64,000 nucleotides of DNA from Puccinellia tenuiflora. Taxonomy: Eukaryota > Streptophyta > Magnoliopsida > Poales > Poaceae. Numbering within the stretch: the stretch's first letter is position 1; each line of letters opens with the position of its first letter. Positions 33,026 through 45,151 of the stretch are shown one piece after another. Where the stretch lies: positions 372,001 to 436,000 of the forward strand of contig QRDG01000827.1 in the NCBI GenBank assembly GCA_012064385.1, written 5' to 3'. The notes beneath the pieces were generated by a model. That model searched no databases, was not told where the DNA came from, and saw only the letters and a program-made list of their open reading frames with translations. The position numbers and the translations under genes are program-made.

Positions 33026-34592
33026 TGATAGCGCGAGAGGTGTTAATCAATCACGCTTCGTTTGGGCACCCCAAGAGGAAGGTTTGAGGAGCACAGCAGA
33101 AAGTTTTCCCTCAGTTAGAAACAAAGGTTATCGAACCAGTAGGAGTGAGGAATGCTTCAGAAGGTTGTCCACAACTGCAATGGCGCCAGAAAAAGAGCTG
33201 TTGCAGGGGAGACAGTGGAACCTGCAGAACACAATCAAACTGCTTTGCCCTCAATCTCACCGGCCTTGCTGAATACAAAGGATTAAATGTATCTGTGGAA
33301 GGAAGCTTGTTTGCAGTAAATGAAAGCAGTAGAGCAGTTGATTTAATTGCAGATATAAAGAATAGACCGGGGTCCACAGTTCACTAGTGGTATCTTCTCC
33401 ATAAATAAAATACTACACATGCTGGGTAACAAATTACAGCTGGGCAATTGATAGAATAGAGAATGCATGACAATGCATGAACATTGCATAATACAGAGGA
33501 TGATGATGTCTATATGAGATGCTTTGGGCATTACGACAAAATACATAGATAGCTGTTCCAAGCATACACCTATGCCTAAATAGTCCACCTTTGAGATAAC
33601 ATACCGTAAAATCTCTCCAGTATTAAGTTGCAAGCAACAGACAATTGCATGAAGAACTGTGCATAAAGTTTACTCCCTAGTAGCAACGGCACTCCCCCGT
33701 CCTTATATGTTTCTGTCACTCAAGCCAAGGCACACAGGGACCGAACCCACTATCTAGAATAAATACTCCCTCTTGGAGATACAAGCAACTACTTGATCAA
33801 GGCAATTACAAGTACCGGAAAGCATGCAAGATCACAAATAACATAGACATGATAATATCAATAATCAACATCACAAGGTACTTCTCTATTTATCGGATCC
33901 TAGCAAACACAACATGTAGCATTACAATAAGATGATCTTGATCATGATAGGCAGCTCACAAGATCTAAACATGATAGCACAAGAGGAGAAGACTACCATC
34001 TAGCTACTGCATGGACCCGTAGTCCAAGGATGAACTACTCACACATCTGTCCGGAGGCGGGCATGGTGGTGTAGAGCCCTCCGGCGATGATTCCCCTCTC
34101 CGGCAGGGTGCCGGGGAGAGCTTTAGAACCCTCCCGAACTAGGGTTGACGACGGCGGTGGCGACGGATGTTTTTCAGGAATTTTGATCGGGTACTTAGGG
34201 TTTTCTCATCGGGGGGATTATATAGGCGAAAGTCGGCGTCGGTGGAGGCCCGAGGGGGCCACACCACCTGGTGGCGCGGCAGATAGGTGGGCCGCGCCAC
34301 CCTAGGGTGTGGTCGCCCTCTGGTGCGTCTTCGGCTCCCCTTTGGACTCCATGTGCGTGACGAAATTATAAGATCCTGGGTTTTTGTCCCGTCCGATTCC
34401 GAGAATATTTCCTTAAGTACTTTTCCGAAACGGAAAAACAGCAGAAAACAGGAACTGGCACTGGGGCATCTCGTTAATATGTTAGTTCAAAAAATGCATA
34501 AAAATGCTATAAAATGTAAACAAAACATGTAGCAAATGGTATGAAAACAAGCATTGATCATAAGAAATTATAGATACGTCGGAGACGTATCA
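33026..34592 (-). repeat. 5' LTR of Athila-like element
   Basis: 1567 bp, the same family as 26173-27755, with a small deletion near 33248 and scattered differences. TATA box on the minus strand at about 34215-34226, GC-rich dyad at 34246-34320. It also contains an internal PBS-junction-like copy at about 33180-33200. Confidence 0.92.
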
Positions 34593-35048
34593 CATAGCTA
34601 AATTGGGTTTGTGTCATAATCTTGTCAATTGCCTAGTTGTAATTCGTTCACCCATCACATGCATATTTTATTTACTTGAGAGACTCCACTAGTGAACCCA
34701 TGGCCCCCGGTCCATCTTTTTACATTGTTTTCAAACTCATTTACTTGCTTTTAATCATCATTACTCCTTTGGTCACTTTTCATATTTTATTTATTTCATC
34801 ATACAATTAACCGCTTTGTGTTCTGCGAGACCGGAGAGATTGACAACCTCTCCGCCGTTGGGGGCAAAGTATTTTGGTTGAGTGTGTGCAGGTCCACGCC
34901 TGTTGAAGGTTAAGCGCCAGAGATCTTCAACATTCTCCTCGTTGTTGATTTCAAAGTCCTATTGGTTCGATAAACCTCGGTTCTTTAATTGAGGGAAAAC
35001 TGCTACTAAATACAATTCTGCCTTCGCTTGGGGCACCACCCAACTTAT
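34593..35048 (+). repeat. Diverged Athila-like LTR, 3' part
   Basis: Ends TTGAGGGAAAACTGCTACT ... CTTGGGGCACCACCCAACTTATCA, the plus-strand counterpart of the LTR ends above. The left part is missing. Confidence 0.6.
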
Positions 35049-35573
35049 CAATATCCACCATCATAGCCCTACGCAATTCTCATCATATTTGATCCACGAA
35101 AGAATGATCTCCGAGTAACGTCTACCATGCATGTGTTTTTTCTGGAACTATTATGTGTTTTAATTATGTTAATGATGTTGAGAGTAGTCACTAGTGAAAG
35201 TATGAAGCCTAGGCCTTGTTTCCAAGCATTGATACCCGTTTTTAGTCACTTTTGTCACTTGTTTGCTTGCTGCCATTTTTATTACAGAATTACAAAATCA
35301 CCTTTTACCATCCATATCACTTGCATTTTACCATCTCTTCGCCGATCTAGTGCATCTATACAACTGACAATTGTATTAGGTGTGTTGGGGACACAACAGA
35401 CTTCTTGTATCTTAATTGCAAGGTTGCTTGAGAGGGATATCTTTGACCTCTACCTCCCGTGGATTCAATAAACCTTGGGTTACTCACTTAAGGGAAATTT
35501 GCCGCTGTCCTACAAACCTCTGCGCTTGGAGGCCCAACAAGTCTACAAGAATAGAAGTGTGTAGTAGACATCA
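35049..35573 (+). repeat. Second LTR remnant, 3' part
   Basis: Contains the phrase AGCCTAGGCCTTGTTTCC and ends CTTGGAGGCCCAACAAG ... GTAGTAGACATCA, typical of Triticeae Gypsy LTR ends. No PBS follows, so it is a solo or truncated remnant. Confidence 0.55.
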
Positions 35574-35604
35574 CGTGGCAAAATCGCAGCCGCTCGTTCC
35601 CAGC

Positions 35605-38600
35605 TGATGCATGTAAAATGCATACATGAACTTTGCACTATAATACTTGTATTCCATTCATATTTGCATCATATAAGGGATATATTACTGTTATTTAATG
35701 ATTTTTGGTAATTAATAATGATTTCTCCTTTTTATGGAATTAATCCTGCGTAGGCAAAAAACCCCTATTTCTTTCCTTATTTATTTCAGGGCCTTAACGA
35801 CGTCATAATGAGGAAGGAGGAAGACCTAGGAGCGAAGGAAGCAAGCAAACGGAAGCTGGAGGGGCGAAAGAGGGTGCCCCACGCGGCCAGGTACAGGGGC
35901 CGCGTGGGCCTACCTCTTTTGGCCCTCGTGGCCCCGTTTGCGATGATCCTTCTTCCTGAAGCTTCCTCGTGACCTAAAAACGCCTATATAAAGAACCCCC
36001 CGACGTTTTTCGGAGGGAGAGCCGCCACACGAGAGAAACCCGAAAAAGAGACCAGGAGGCTGCAGATTGGAGGGGGGAAACTCCAGCGGAGCGCTGCCGG
36101 AGAGGTCTCCTTCTTCTCCATCGACATCTCCACCGTCTCCATGATGAAGAGGGAGTAGTCCACCTCTGGACTATGGGTTTGTGGCAGTAGCATATGTATC
36201 TCTCTCTCTTGAGCTTCACTAATTAGCACCGTATGAGCTGCTGAACATGATTACGGTCATCATTGTATTACCTTTGTGGTGGATCTTTTTATGAGTTAAT
36301 ATATGTTGAGATTGCAATGTTTATTTCAGTTATGAAAGTAGATGCATATTATGTACCCCGTTCTTGTATCCTTGTTTTGATCAAGCATGTTTATGAGAGC
36401 GTGTGAGGGGGAACGTGTGCATTAGTTGGAGTAACGGGGGTGGTGATGTGATAAGTTGACAACTTAATATCGTGATCCATTAGGTGTTTACCTTACTTTG
36501 TTGCCTCACTAGGGATAAACCAAAATACCATGTTGCAAGGTATGAGGAGTGACAAGCCTCTGCCTATGACTAGATCCAGCATGTTCTTATTTTCACTTCA
36601 TGTCATTAATCTTAAGGCTATACTCTGAGTCATCTTAATTACTGAGGTGTTATGATTTAGTTCGCATCTTGGTGGAGTATAAGTGAGACTAATAATCAAA
36701 AGGTCTCTATGTTAGGACGTGATTGTAACATCCCAAGATTTTCAAATTTTGAAAAATCAGAAAAAATCAAAAACTTTTCGAAAATTATTATATTTTGTTT
36801 TGGAAATCCAAAATCATGCATGCATTCATCTTTTCTTGGCTTGTTGCATTTGTTTTTTTTCAAAAGTTGGAAATTCTATTTCCACTTTAAATCCTATTTG
36901 AGAAAATATTATAAGTGGGCCTTATTAAGCTCTATGTATTATTTTTTTATCTTTATTAATTTATTGGTTGACCAAATAGTATCTAAGTTTTCTATTTTAA
37001 ATAATTCTTCCCTAAAAACAGAAATAATTTATCTATATTTTTATTTTAAGTAGAAATGCCAATAAAGGCCATTTTAATGCCAGTGGCAATCTTGTAAATA
37101 AAAAGTCTTCAAAACATTTTGCAAATAAGTTTTCTGGTAAATATTTTAATTACAAGTTTTTACAAATTTATTTCATAATTTTTGGGCTTTTATTTTAAAA
37201 GTTATTAGCAATTTCAGAAAAAGTTTAAAAAAAAAGAGGGGATGACGTCATGCTGACGTCATCATCTCTTCCTCTCCCGCTGGTGGACTTTCATGGCCGA
37301 AGCCGTACTCAAATCCCACTCAATCCGGCGTTATGCCGCACCCCTCCCCCTCCCACGACGCCCCTCTTAACCCCCACCTCCTCCTCTCCCTTTTGCCCCA
37401 AGCCACTCAACCCGAGAGCCCCCAGGCCGCCCACACTCGAGCTCGCAGTCCCGCCAACTCTGGCGTCCCCGTACCCTCTCGCTACCCCCTTTCTCTCTAT
37501 CTCTTTGTCGCGCACCGGTTTGACACCTTTTGGCGCCCTTTTGCTCCCCAGGTCGACGAGCTCATCTTCAACCGTTCCCGGCCGCCCGCAGGAGCAACTC
37601 CGACGAGCGATTGCGCGATATCAGGAGCGCCTCGACGTCGACCACCGCGTCACCGAGTTCACCTCGACGCTCTGCACGACTGGGTAACGAAAGCCCCCTC
37701 CCTAACCCTCTATATGCGTCGGAACGTGCGATGCCGGCCCGTCGCCGCCGCTCGGCTAGGGTTCCGGCGAGGCCGCGCCGCCCGCTTTAGGCCCTTTTGA
37801 TCCTGACCGTTAGATCTCAATCCTGTGGCCGTGTTTTATTTCCTTCACCGAAACGGTACCGACGAATCAGAGGAGGCCACGTCAGCATCTAGTCAGCGCA
37901 TCGTCAGCAGCCAGTCAGCAGAGGATTTTCTGGGATTTTCCCGAATTAGAGTTATTTAGCAGTTTTGCAGAAAAACCCATGTAACTTAGATTTATCATAA
38001 CTTTTTATTGGCTTGGCCAAATTCAAATATTTTTATATATTTGAAATCCTTAGAACCTGTAGAATCTTTCTGGCACTTTAGTTTTCTGTTTTGACAAGTT
38101 TAAATTTATTTAAATTTCAAATGTGATATTTGAGTAAACTTGTCATATCTTTAGTTTAAAAATAGATTTTTGAGTGAATCCAATTGGGTTAGTTTAGTTT
38201 TGAAGCCCTCTGTCCATTAGGACCAACCCCATTTTTTCTGTAATTATTTTGTTTAACAGTAGTTTTAAATTAGTGTTTATGCCCTTTTTGGGATTTGTTT
38301 TGTATTGTTGTTAAAGTAAAAATGGTTTTAAATGCATTTTGACTTCATGCATATTGTTACAAACCAGAAAACTTAGTGTGGTATTTTTCTTGTGAATTTA
38401 AATGCATTTCATACATTGCATATTTTATTGTATTGTTATTTTGTTTGTATGTTTATTTGGGTGTTTGCAATCTTGTTAGATTATTCTGAGAGTCACGAAG
38501 ACTTTGGTGGTTGCTGCTCCTGTCCCTCTTGTTGCCAAGGCAAGTGGCACACTTGCATATCTTTGTCCTATTAATTTGATATATGCAGGTTGTAGTTTTT

Positions 38601-40378
38601 ACTTAGAAAATTGCATGATAAGTTTATTAGTATTGCTATGCTAAAACTGTTTAGAATAGTACTCCTATACTAGTTGGTCTAGAATCCTATTATAACTTGG
38701 TAGAATTATGGAAATGCTATGTTAAGTGCTATTTTGTGAAAAAGTAATATTCTACTAAGTTAAAGAAACTCCTGGGTGGATGTGGTATGTGGATGGAGGT
38801 TTATAGTTGAGTGGCTACTCGGGGCCATGTCTATGGTTTTACTCGAGTATGTGCACTTGTGGATGGCCACCCAGGGACAAAGAGACCGATGTTACTCCAA
38901 GTTTAGTTAGCTTACCGTGCAGCCATAAGTCATATGGGCTCTGGCTTGACTAAGTATGTAGTGTGGAACTGGCCCGGCCTGACAGGTGGTGGTAGAGGTT
39001 TGTAGGTGGAGCGCGTCAGGACGGCAGTGGTCGGGAAAACACTTCGGAAAGGTCTCGGCTTCATATCCTCCTTTCCTTTTCACTTCAAGAAGGGTCAAGG
39101 TCAGAATGGGTTGATGAGGTCTTATGGTGAACGTGCACAACCTCTGCAGAGTATCAAACTAAGTACTTAGCCGTGTCCCCGGTTACGGACATTTCTGAGC
39201 AAGCTGGACAAGGACGTCAACGGAGGATCTCATCATTCTAATTTCCTAAGTTAAAATATGAAGGGTGAACCAGGGTTATTGAGACAATGGTTGTCATACC
39301 ATACTTGTCTCGTTTAGATGAAAAAGTGTTTTATAAAGAGTTAGGAAAAAGTTGGCTTTCTGCAAAATAGCCTTCAAACTCCACCAAGCCAAATATGCAT
39401 ATAGGTTACTAGAGTTGTTCCAATATGAGTCCACAAAGTGTCACTTGCCAGTTCCATTTTTATGGTTCTGACCCTCCTTGTTGATACATGTTGTCAGGTT
39501 TTTCTGACGAAGAGTGAGGTTTCTTTAAGGGTTTCGAGTCTGCAACCAACATGTTCGCCTGTGGCACATGAAGATGATGGAGGCTCATTGCTACCTTTAT
39601 TTCCGCTGTGCTGATATTTGTAAAATGCTAGCCTCGAGCTATGCAAGTTGTAATCGATTATTTTGTTTAAATACTGGATCAAGCATGTAATAATTGATTC
39701 ATTGTTGTGATATTCATCGTAACTGTGTGTGCAAATGAATCGATCCAGGGGTTTGCACTATACATAGGCATCTTGCCTATTTATAAGTGCAGGTCCGCTA
39801 CAGTGATGCCCATATAATTAGTAACATGTCATTAAACTTGTTTGCAATCTCATATGTTAATCCTATGTCTACTTATTTGCCACACTATATTAAAGAGAGA
39901 GTGCATGTGTGAAACCATGAACCCCGGTCCATTTTTAATCATAAGAAATAACTTTCGAACCACCTTTAAGCATTTTCTACATTCAGCCATTTTAAAATCA
40001 GAAAATACAAAAACACTTTTATTCATTGCATACACATATAAAAACCCCAAAAATATCATCCATCCTCATTACTATCATCCTTGCATTACTACTTACCACC
40101 ATTGCATATTTATTTACTGTTTTGCATTCATTATTATCTTAATATCATTCTCACACCTTGTGCTTGACAACCACTTGGTGAGGTTGAGGCACAAAGCAAT
40201 CTACTTTGTTTGCAATAAATCTAGAGAAGGACAAGGAGATAAAAATCCCCACTACTGATTCCCCGAGAGTTCGATATTAAACCCTCGAGTCACCCTCGTG
40301 GGGAAAAAACTTCCACTTCTACATACTCTGCACTTGGAGGCTCAACCTATCCCATATATTATTTTCCTTTCAGGGTAT
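35605..40378 (+). repeat. Gypsy LTR split by a younger solo LTR
   Basis: Starts TGATGCATGTAAAATGCATA, the same start as the LTRs at 51568-53090 and 57029-58553 but in plus orientation. TATA box TATATAAA at 35985-35992. It is interrupted at 36724-39802. The continuation (39808-40378) carries ...CTTGGAGGCTCAACC and ends GGGTATCA. Its 3' half differs from the 51.6-kb family, so it is a relative or chimera. No internal region adjoins, so it is probably a solo LTR. Flanks CCAGC and AGAGT do not match. Confidence 0.6.
36719..39807 (+). mobile_element. 3.1-kb solo LTR with target duplication GTGAT
   Basis: Element 36724-39802 starts TGTAACATCCCAAGATTTTC and ends GGTCCGCTACA, flanked by perfect 5-bp duplicates GTGAT (36719-36723, 39803-39807). 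There is no PBS, PPT or coding region inside, so it is a solo LTR left by recombination. A GC-rich block (37250-37800) with CTCTATATGCGTC near 37710 resembles a promoter and leader. Its long LTR and TGTAACATCCC start suit Gypsy families of Triticeae. Open frames in the GC-rich block are not supported as genes. Confidence 0.85.
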
Positions 40379-40384
40379 CAAGAG

Positions 40385-42907
40385 TGCTTGTTGGCGTAGT
40401 TGAGGGAGAAACACTCTCATCAATTCCGTCATCACCAGCTCGGCTTTGTGCATCCACGCCTCTTCACGTGGGCGCTCATGCGTCACTGCGACTGATGGGC
40501 GGACCTGATACCAGCTGGGCCCAGAGTGGCAACGACTATGTGGATGAACGATCGTGTAACAATAGGGGTACGCCCACGCGATGTGGTGGCAGGGCTGTAA
40601 TTCCCACGCCCGGACCAGCCCTGCTTCGTAATTTTGTGTCCAAGGCAAGGGGCGTCGTGCGCGCGTGGCGGACCAGGGGTCGCCGGCGGGTACGCTTACT
40701 ATAGCCGATGCACTGCTCTGGACGCTGATCTTCCCCTACCCTTGCCTATATCCTACACTCGCCTCCTCCCAGCTGAACCCTAAACCTAGATCTTGATCTG
40801 TTGGATTTCGTACTCTCCAGCCAGCTCGCAGCCGCCGCCGGGGAAGACCAGACGGACGGACGACCACCATTCAGCAGGATCCGATGCCAGCGCCATGTCT
40901 TCTCCACGTGATGATGGTTGTTGGCATGGCCGGAGATTGAGGTGAGGGATCTCTATTTCCCCATGGGTGGTGTGTGTTCGATGTGGACTGAGGCTTCTTT
41001 ATTTTTAGGTGTTCTTCGTGAGATGCATCCCGAGATGCATCCCTATTTAGGATTTGCAAATTAGGACTTGCTGGGAGTTGGTTCCATCGTTAGAGGGAAA
41101 GTGGAGTATGAGATGCATCCCTGTTTGGGTTGTGCAGATTAGGACTTCCTGGGAGTTGGCCTGTGTGCTTTACCTTAGGATTTGCAGGGTGTGATCTAGC
41201 TTGCACAAATGTTATTCTACTGTATTTGAGGTCAAGAAGATGCATTTTATTCATGATCTTTTCTGGTTACTTGATTTACTCATGCTAGGTGCTTGTGGTA
41301 AGGAAAGTTGTTCGGTTATATTAATACAAAATAGGAAGTTGATAGCTGCACACCCTAACAGTAGTAAATTTCACATGTTGTTCACTTGTCCTTTGCTATT
41401 CATGGCGGCTTACAACTCGGACAAGCCATACACCATTTTGATCTTATCATTAAGTACTACACTAGCTTTGTCTGAGCTGCTGGTTTCTAGATTTGTCTTG
41501 GCTGACCACAATATTTCTCTAATTTTAGTTATGGTTCGTGTTGGTTGTTGGTGTGTATGTGTACTTTCAATTCCTTGTTTGATTGCAACATGATGTTTAT
41601 TATGTGTGGGTTCTTAGGTATGCACCTCCTGGGCTGATGTTTTAGCTTTCTTGCTACTTATTACAAGCTCTGTTTGTGCTCAACATATTTTGGCTTGGGC
41701 CATTTGAGTGATATATGCTGCTAGCTATGGCCTAATGTTGCTACTGTTGTCTAGCTACAAATACTTATTCTGAAATGATAGTTAGCTTTCTTTACAGGGA
41801 CATGAAGTATGAACAATGTACGCCCCAGTCCGCAGTTCGCAACAGGTCACCTCTGGTCGCCTTCCATCCCTGCACCTCTTTGTCGTTCAAGGCAGAAAAG
41901 TCGATCGATGCTCCTCCTGTCTCATCCTGTAACTCGCCACCTCCCCAAGATGAGTGATATGCTTGCGTCGCCAATGACGAGGACTTCATTCAGCCCGCAC
42001 CTCGCTCGCTGCCCAGGTTGCCATTGAGCCCATCTATGGTTAACAAGTACCTCCTCAATCCCTCATCAACTTCTCTTCTACAAGGATGAAAAGCTCAACC
42101 TCCCGTCACCAAGTGTGGTTGGAAGCAACACCTATGCACTTCTTGTGACACACCAAGATGTTCGACATGGAGAGGTGGTGGGGATTCGTCCTGCCTGTTG
42201 GTGCAAGGGGGAGGTGAGCTCTGTTTTTTTTCTGTTCATATGAGGTGTTCTGCTCATATTGTGGTGAGAGAGCGAATAAGATAGCATTGCTATGTTTTCT
42301 ATGTTGAACGGTCGATTTTGTTGGTAATTGGTAGTGTTCATTCGTGCTGACAGAACATTCTTAAAAGTATGTCAATCACATCCTAGCTTTAAATTTTGCT
42401 CTAGGTGCTATGATTCACGCGCTTCTTAGTGAAGTTTGAGATAACCCAGCCCTGAATTTTATTGTGTGGGTTCACAAATTTTCCTTACACCACCTCTAAA
42501 TTTTGTTTTCAGGTAGCTGAGAGCTCTCCTAATTGCACAATCCAATTCTGATTGATTCTTTCATCCCCGAAGAGTGTTTAATTGATTAATGATGGATATT
42601 AGCTGGTAAAGTGAACATAAGCTTAGGTATCCTCTTACTCTCAACAATCATCTGCATATATATATGCTCTATCATGCTATCTAGATAACCAGTCTCCTTT
42701 CCACGAAGGAATATTCGTACCTCATTTGTGAGAATATACACCTACATGCTCCCATGTTTCATAGTTCAGCTTTAGTGTCATCACCAATAGGGATGAGTGA
42801 GGATATTTACATATAGCCTTTTGGGAATCGGACATGGCAGGATGACTAGGGAATTAATCTTTACATGGTGGTTTTGGTCAAACAGAGAAAATGGTTTGTT
42901 AGTTGTT
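40385..42907 (+). other. Low-copy-looking sequence, possible promoter and exons
   Basis: Not recognisable as LTR sequence. 40690-40870 looks like a promoter or leader: CCTATATCC, then GAACCCTAAACCTAGATC and GC-rich leader sequence. Near 42080-42215 a plus-strand frame reads KDEKLNLPSPSVVGSNTYAL and VTHQDVRHGEVVGIRPACW, exon-like but unidentified. No continuous gene model can be drawn. The sequence resumes after the Copia insertion at 58655. Confidence 0.35.
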
Positions 42908-45151
42908 TGAAAGAACAAACGATGTCGCCTAGAGGGGGGGTGAATAGGCGATTAAAACCTTTTCCTGTTTAGGGCTTGATAATTGCGGAATAAAACTAGG
43001 TGTTTAAATTAACAAGCCAACAACCTAAATAAACTAGGCTCACCTATGTGCACCAACAACTTATGCTAAGCAAGGCAAGCAACAAGGTGATAGCAAGATA
43101 TAAAACTTGAAGCACGAATACTATCACAATGTAAATTGCATAAGTAAAAAAACTCGGGTATAGAAATAACCGAGGCACGCGGAGACGAGGATGTATTCCC
43201 GAGTTCCTCCTTGTTAAGGGAGTACATATCGTTGGAGGGGTGTGAGCTCGCCACAAGAGGCCTACTCAAGATGCCACAAAGGCCTCACCCTATTCTCCGA
43301 TGAACCTCATCCCAATGGTTAGGTTCACCTTCCACTATCGGAATCCTTCATGACGGAATCCGGAGCCTTTACAACGTTCTTGGGGCACACACTCACAACT
43401 CAATTGGGGGCTCCCAAATCTTGGCCGAAGCTTTACAACTCGAAGGCTTCGCGGCCCACCAAACCGTCTAGGGTAAACAATGCACCAAGAGGCACAAGCT
43501 CTTGGGAACACAATGCACCCAAGAGTAACAAGCTTCTCAACCTTCAATCCCACGAATCTTCGTGGAGAGCACAACCCGATGCAACTAATGCAAAAGGCAA
43601 GAACACACTAAGTGGTCAAATCCTTCTCTCCGAAATCGAACCAAAGAAACTAATGCTATAAAGGGATTTAAGAGGAAGAACAAAGAGGAGAAACACCAAG
43701 AACTCCAAAATCTAGATCTACTAGCTTCCCCTCACTTAGAGGAGGAATGGATTGGTGGAATGGTAGATCTAGATCTCCTCTCTTGTTTCCCTAAAAATGG
43801 GCAAGAATCATTGGAGGGAAGTGGAGGAATCAAGCTCTCAAGTTTGCAACAATGGAGGAGAGAGAGAAAAAGTGAACTGCCCCCTCTTGGGGAAGAAGGA
43901 GGCTATTTATAGCCTCCCCCAAAATCTGACCGTTGGAGCAGCGAGGGGCCGGAACTTCCGGCGTTATGTACCGGAACTTCTGGTCAGGGGCCGGAACTTC
44001 CGCTGCGTACACCGGAACTTCCGGTGGCCTGGAAATTTCCGGAGCAAACCTCCAGTGCAAAGATCCGGACCCCCTCTAGAGAGAAAACACGAAAACGACT
44101 TAGCCAAATTTTCTTGGACTGGAACTTCCGGACCCCCGGAAATTTCCGGGGAAACTTCCGGGGCAAATTTCCGGAACCCCTCCAGAGAGAAACACCCAAA
44201 AGACTTAGCAGGAAAACACAAGGGAAAAACCAGGGCCGGAACTTCCGGTGCTTCGGCCGGAACTTTCGGCGGCCGGAATTTCCGGACCCCGGGCCGGAAC
44301 TTCCGGACCCCGGGCCGGAACTTCCGCCCCTATGAAAAACTGCAGAAAGTGCAAAATGAAAATGAGCATATCTTTTGCATCCGGACTCCGTTTTCGATGA
44401 TCTTGGGCTCGTTGGAATCGTAACAACGAGCTCTACAAGAATATACAGACAAACATCATAGTCCAACAAGGGAGGATAAAACCAAATGGAGAAAGGTAAA
44501 ACCTCTCTATGAAAGACGAACCGATAAACCTCCAAAACCAAAAACGCAATAGGAGACGCATATGAAAACCGTTTTCGGTGAACTTGGCCTTGTCATGACA
44601 AGCACGACAAGCACCAAGACCACACCATGATAAGAGCAAAATCAGAGCCAATAAAGATGATTGCAAGGATGCAAAGGTTTGAGCTCTCCACGAACAATAC
44701 GGTCAGATACTCGGTCGAGAGCCCCTCTTGATAGAACGGTTATCTATCCTATAACCCGGTCTCTCAACTAACATCATGAGACCGGTAAAATAGAAAACCT
44801 ATCAATATCATACCTTTGCCTTGCGCATAATCCACTTGAGGTCGATGATGATGATCTTCATCTCCTCAAGACGAACCACCTTTCTTGATTGCGCTTTGCT
44901 TGGTGAAGACTCACATGTTGCTCCCTCATACACCAATATGGGAGAAGCACTCTTCGGCATATCTTCACTTGGAGATCAACTCGTACTTAGCCTTGATCAA
45001 CAAATACTCTTCTTCCCTTATCCTTGATTCCACCAAATGGAGATCAAGCACTGTAAATGGACATGCCTACAAGTAGCTCAATACAAACATTAGTCCATAG
45101 AGATTGTCATTAATTATCAAAACCACACATGGGGGCAACCATGCACTTTCA
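42908..45151 (-). repeat. 3' LTR of Copia element
   Basis: On the minus strand it starts TGAAAGTGCATGGTTGCCCC (45151) and ends TTTCA (42908), 2244 bp. This start is typical of large Triticeae Copia LTRs. Just outside is a PPT, AAAATGGGGGGGAT in sense. It contains an array of CCGGAA palindromes (43940-44332). Confidence 0.85.
43940..44332. repeat. Array of CCGGAACTTCCGG palindromes in LTR
   Basis: About a dozen exact or degenerate copies of the 13-bp palindrome CCGGAACTTCCGG (variants with AAATTT) in some 390 bp. The last copies are spaced about 24 bp apart with GACCCCGGG linkers. This makes the region very rich in dyad symmetry. The rest of the LTR lacks the motif. Confidence 0.85.

Larger units (their letters stand above)
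26173..34592 (-). mobile_element. Athila-like gag-protease element without reverse transcriptase
   Basis: Two LTRs in direct orientation (26173-27755 and 33026-34592). PBS at 32996-33014 and PPT at 27756-27771 put the element on the minus strand. The only genes are gag and protease (32738-30640). The 2.9 kb from 30639 to 27772, where RT, RNase H and integrase would be, has no pol frame. It is therefore a gag-carrying non-autonomous element (TR-GAG-like). The 5-bp flanks (TGAAA left, CATAG right) do not match, so the ends have been rearranged or the gap region is misassembled. Confidence 0.85.

Noticed and set aside
37250..37800. GC-rich open frames (79-155 codons) as a gene
   Set aside because: They are inside the solo LTR with TSD GTGAT, are proline/arginine low complexity, and have no homologous look.
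43797..44541. Frames up to 208 codons with repeated RNFR/GTSG or SSGPGSG patterns
   Set aside because: Translation of the CCGGAACTTCCGG array in the LTR; repetitive in all frames.
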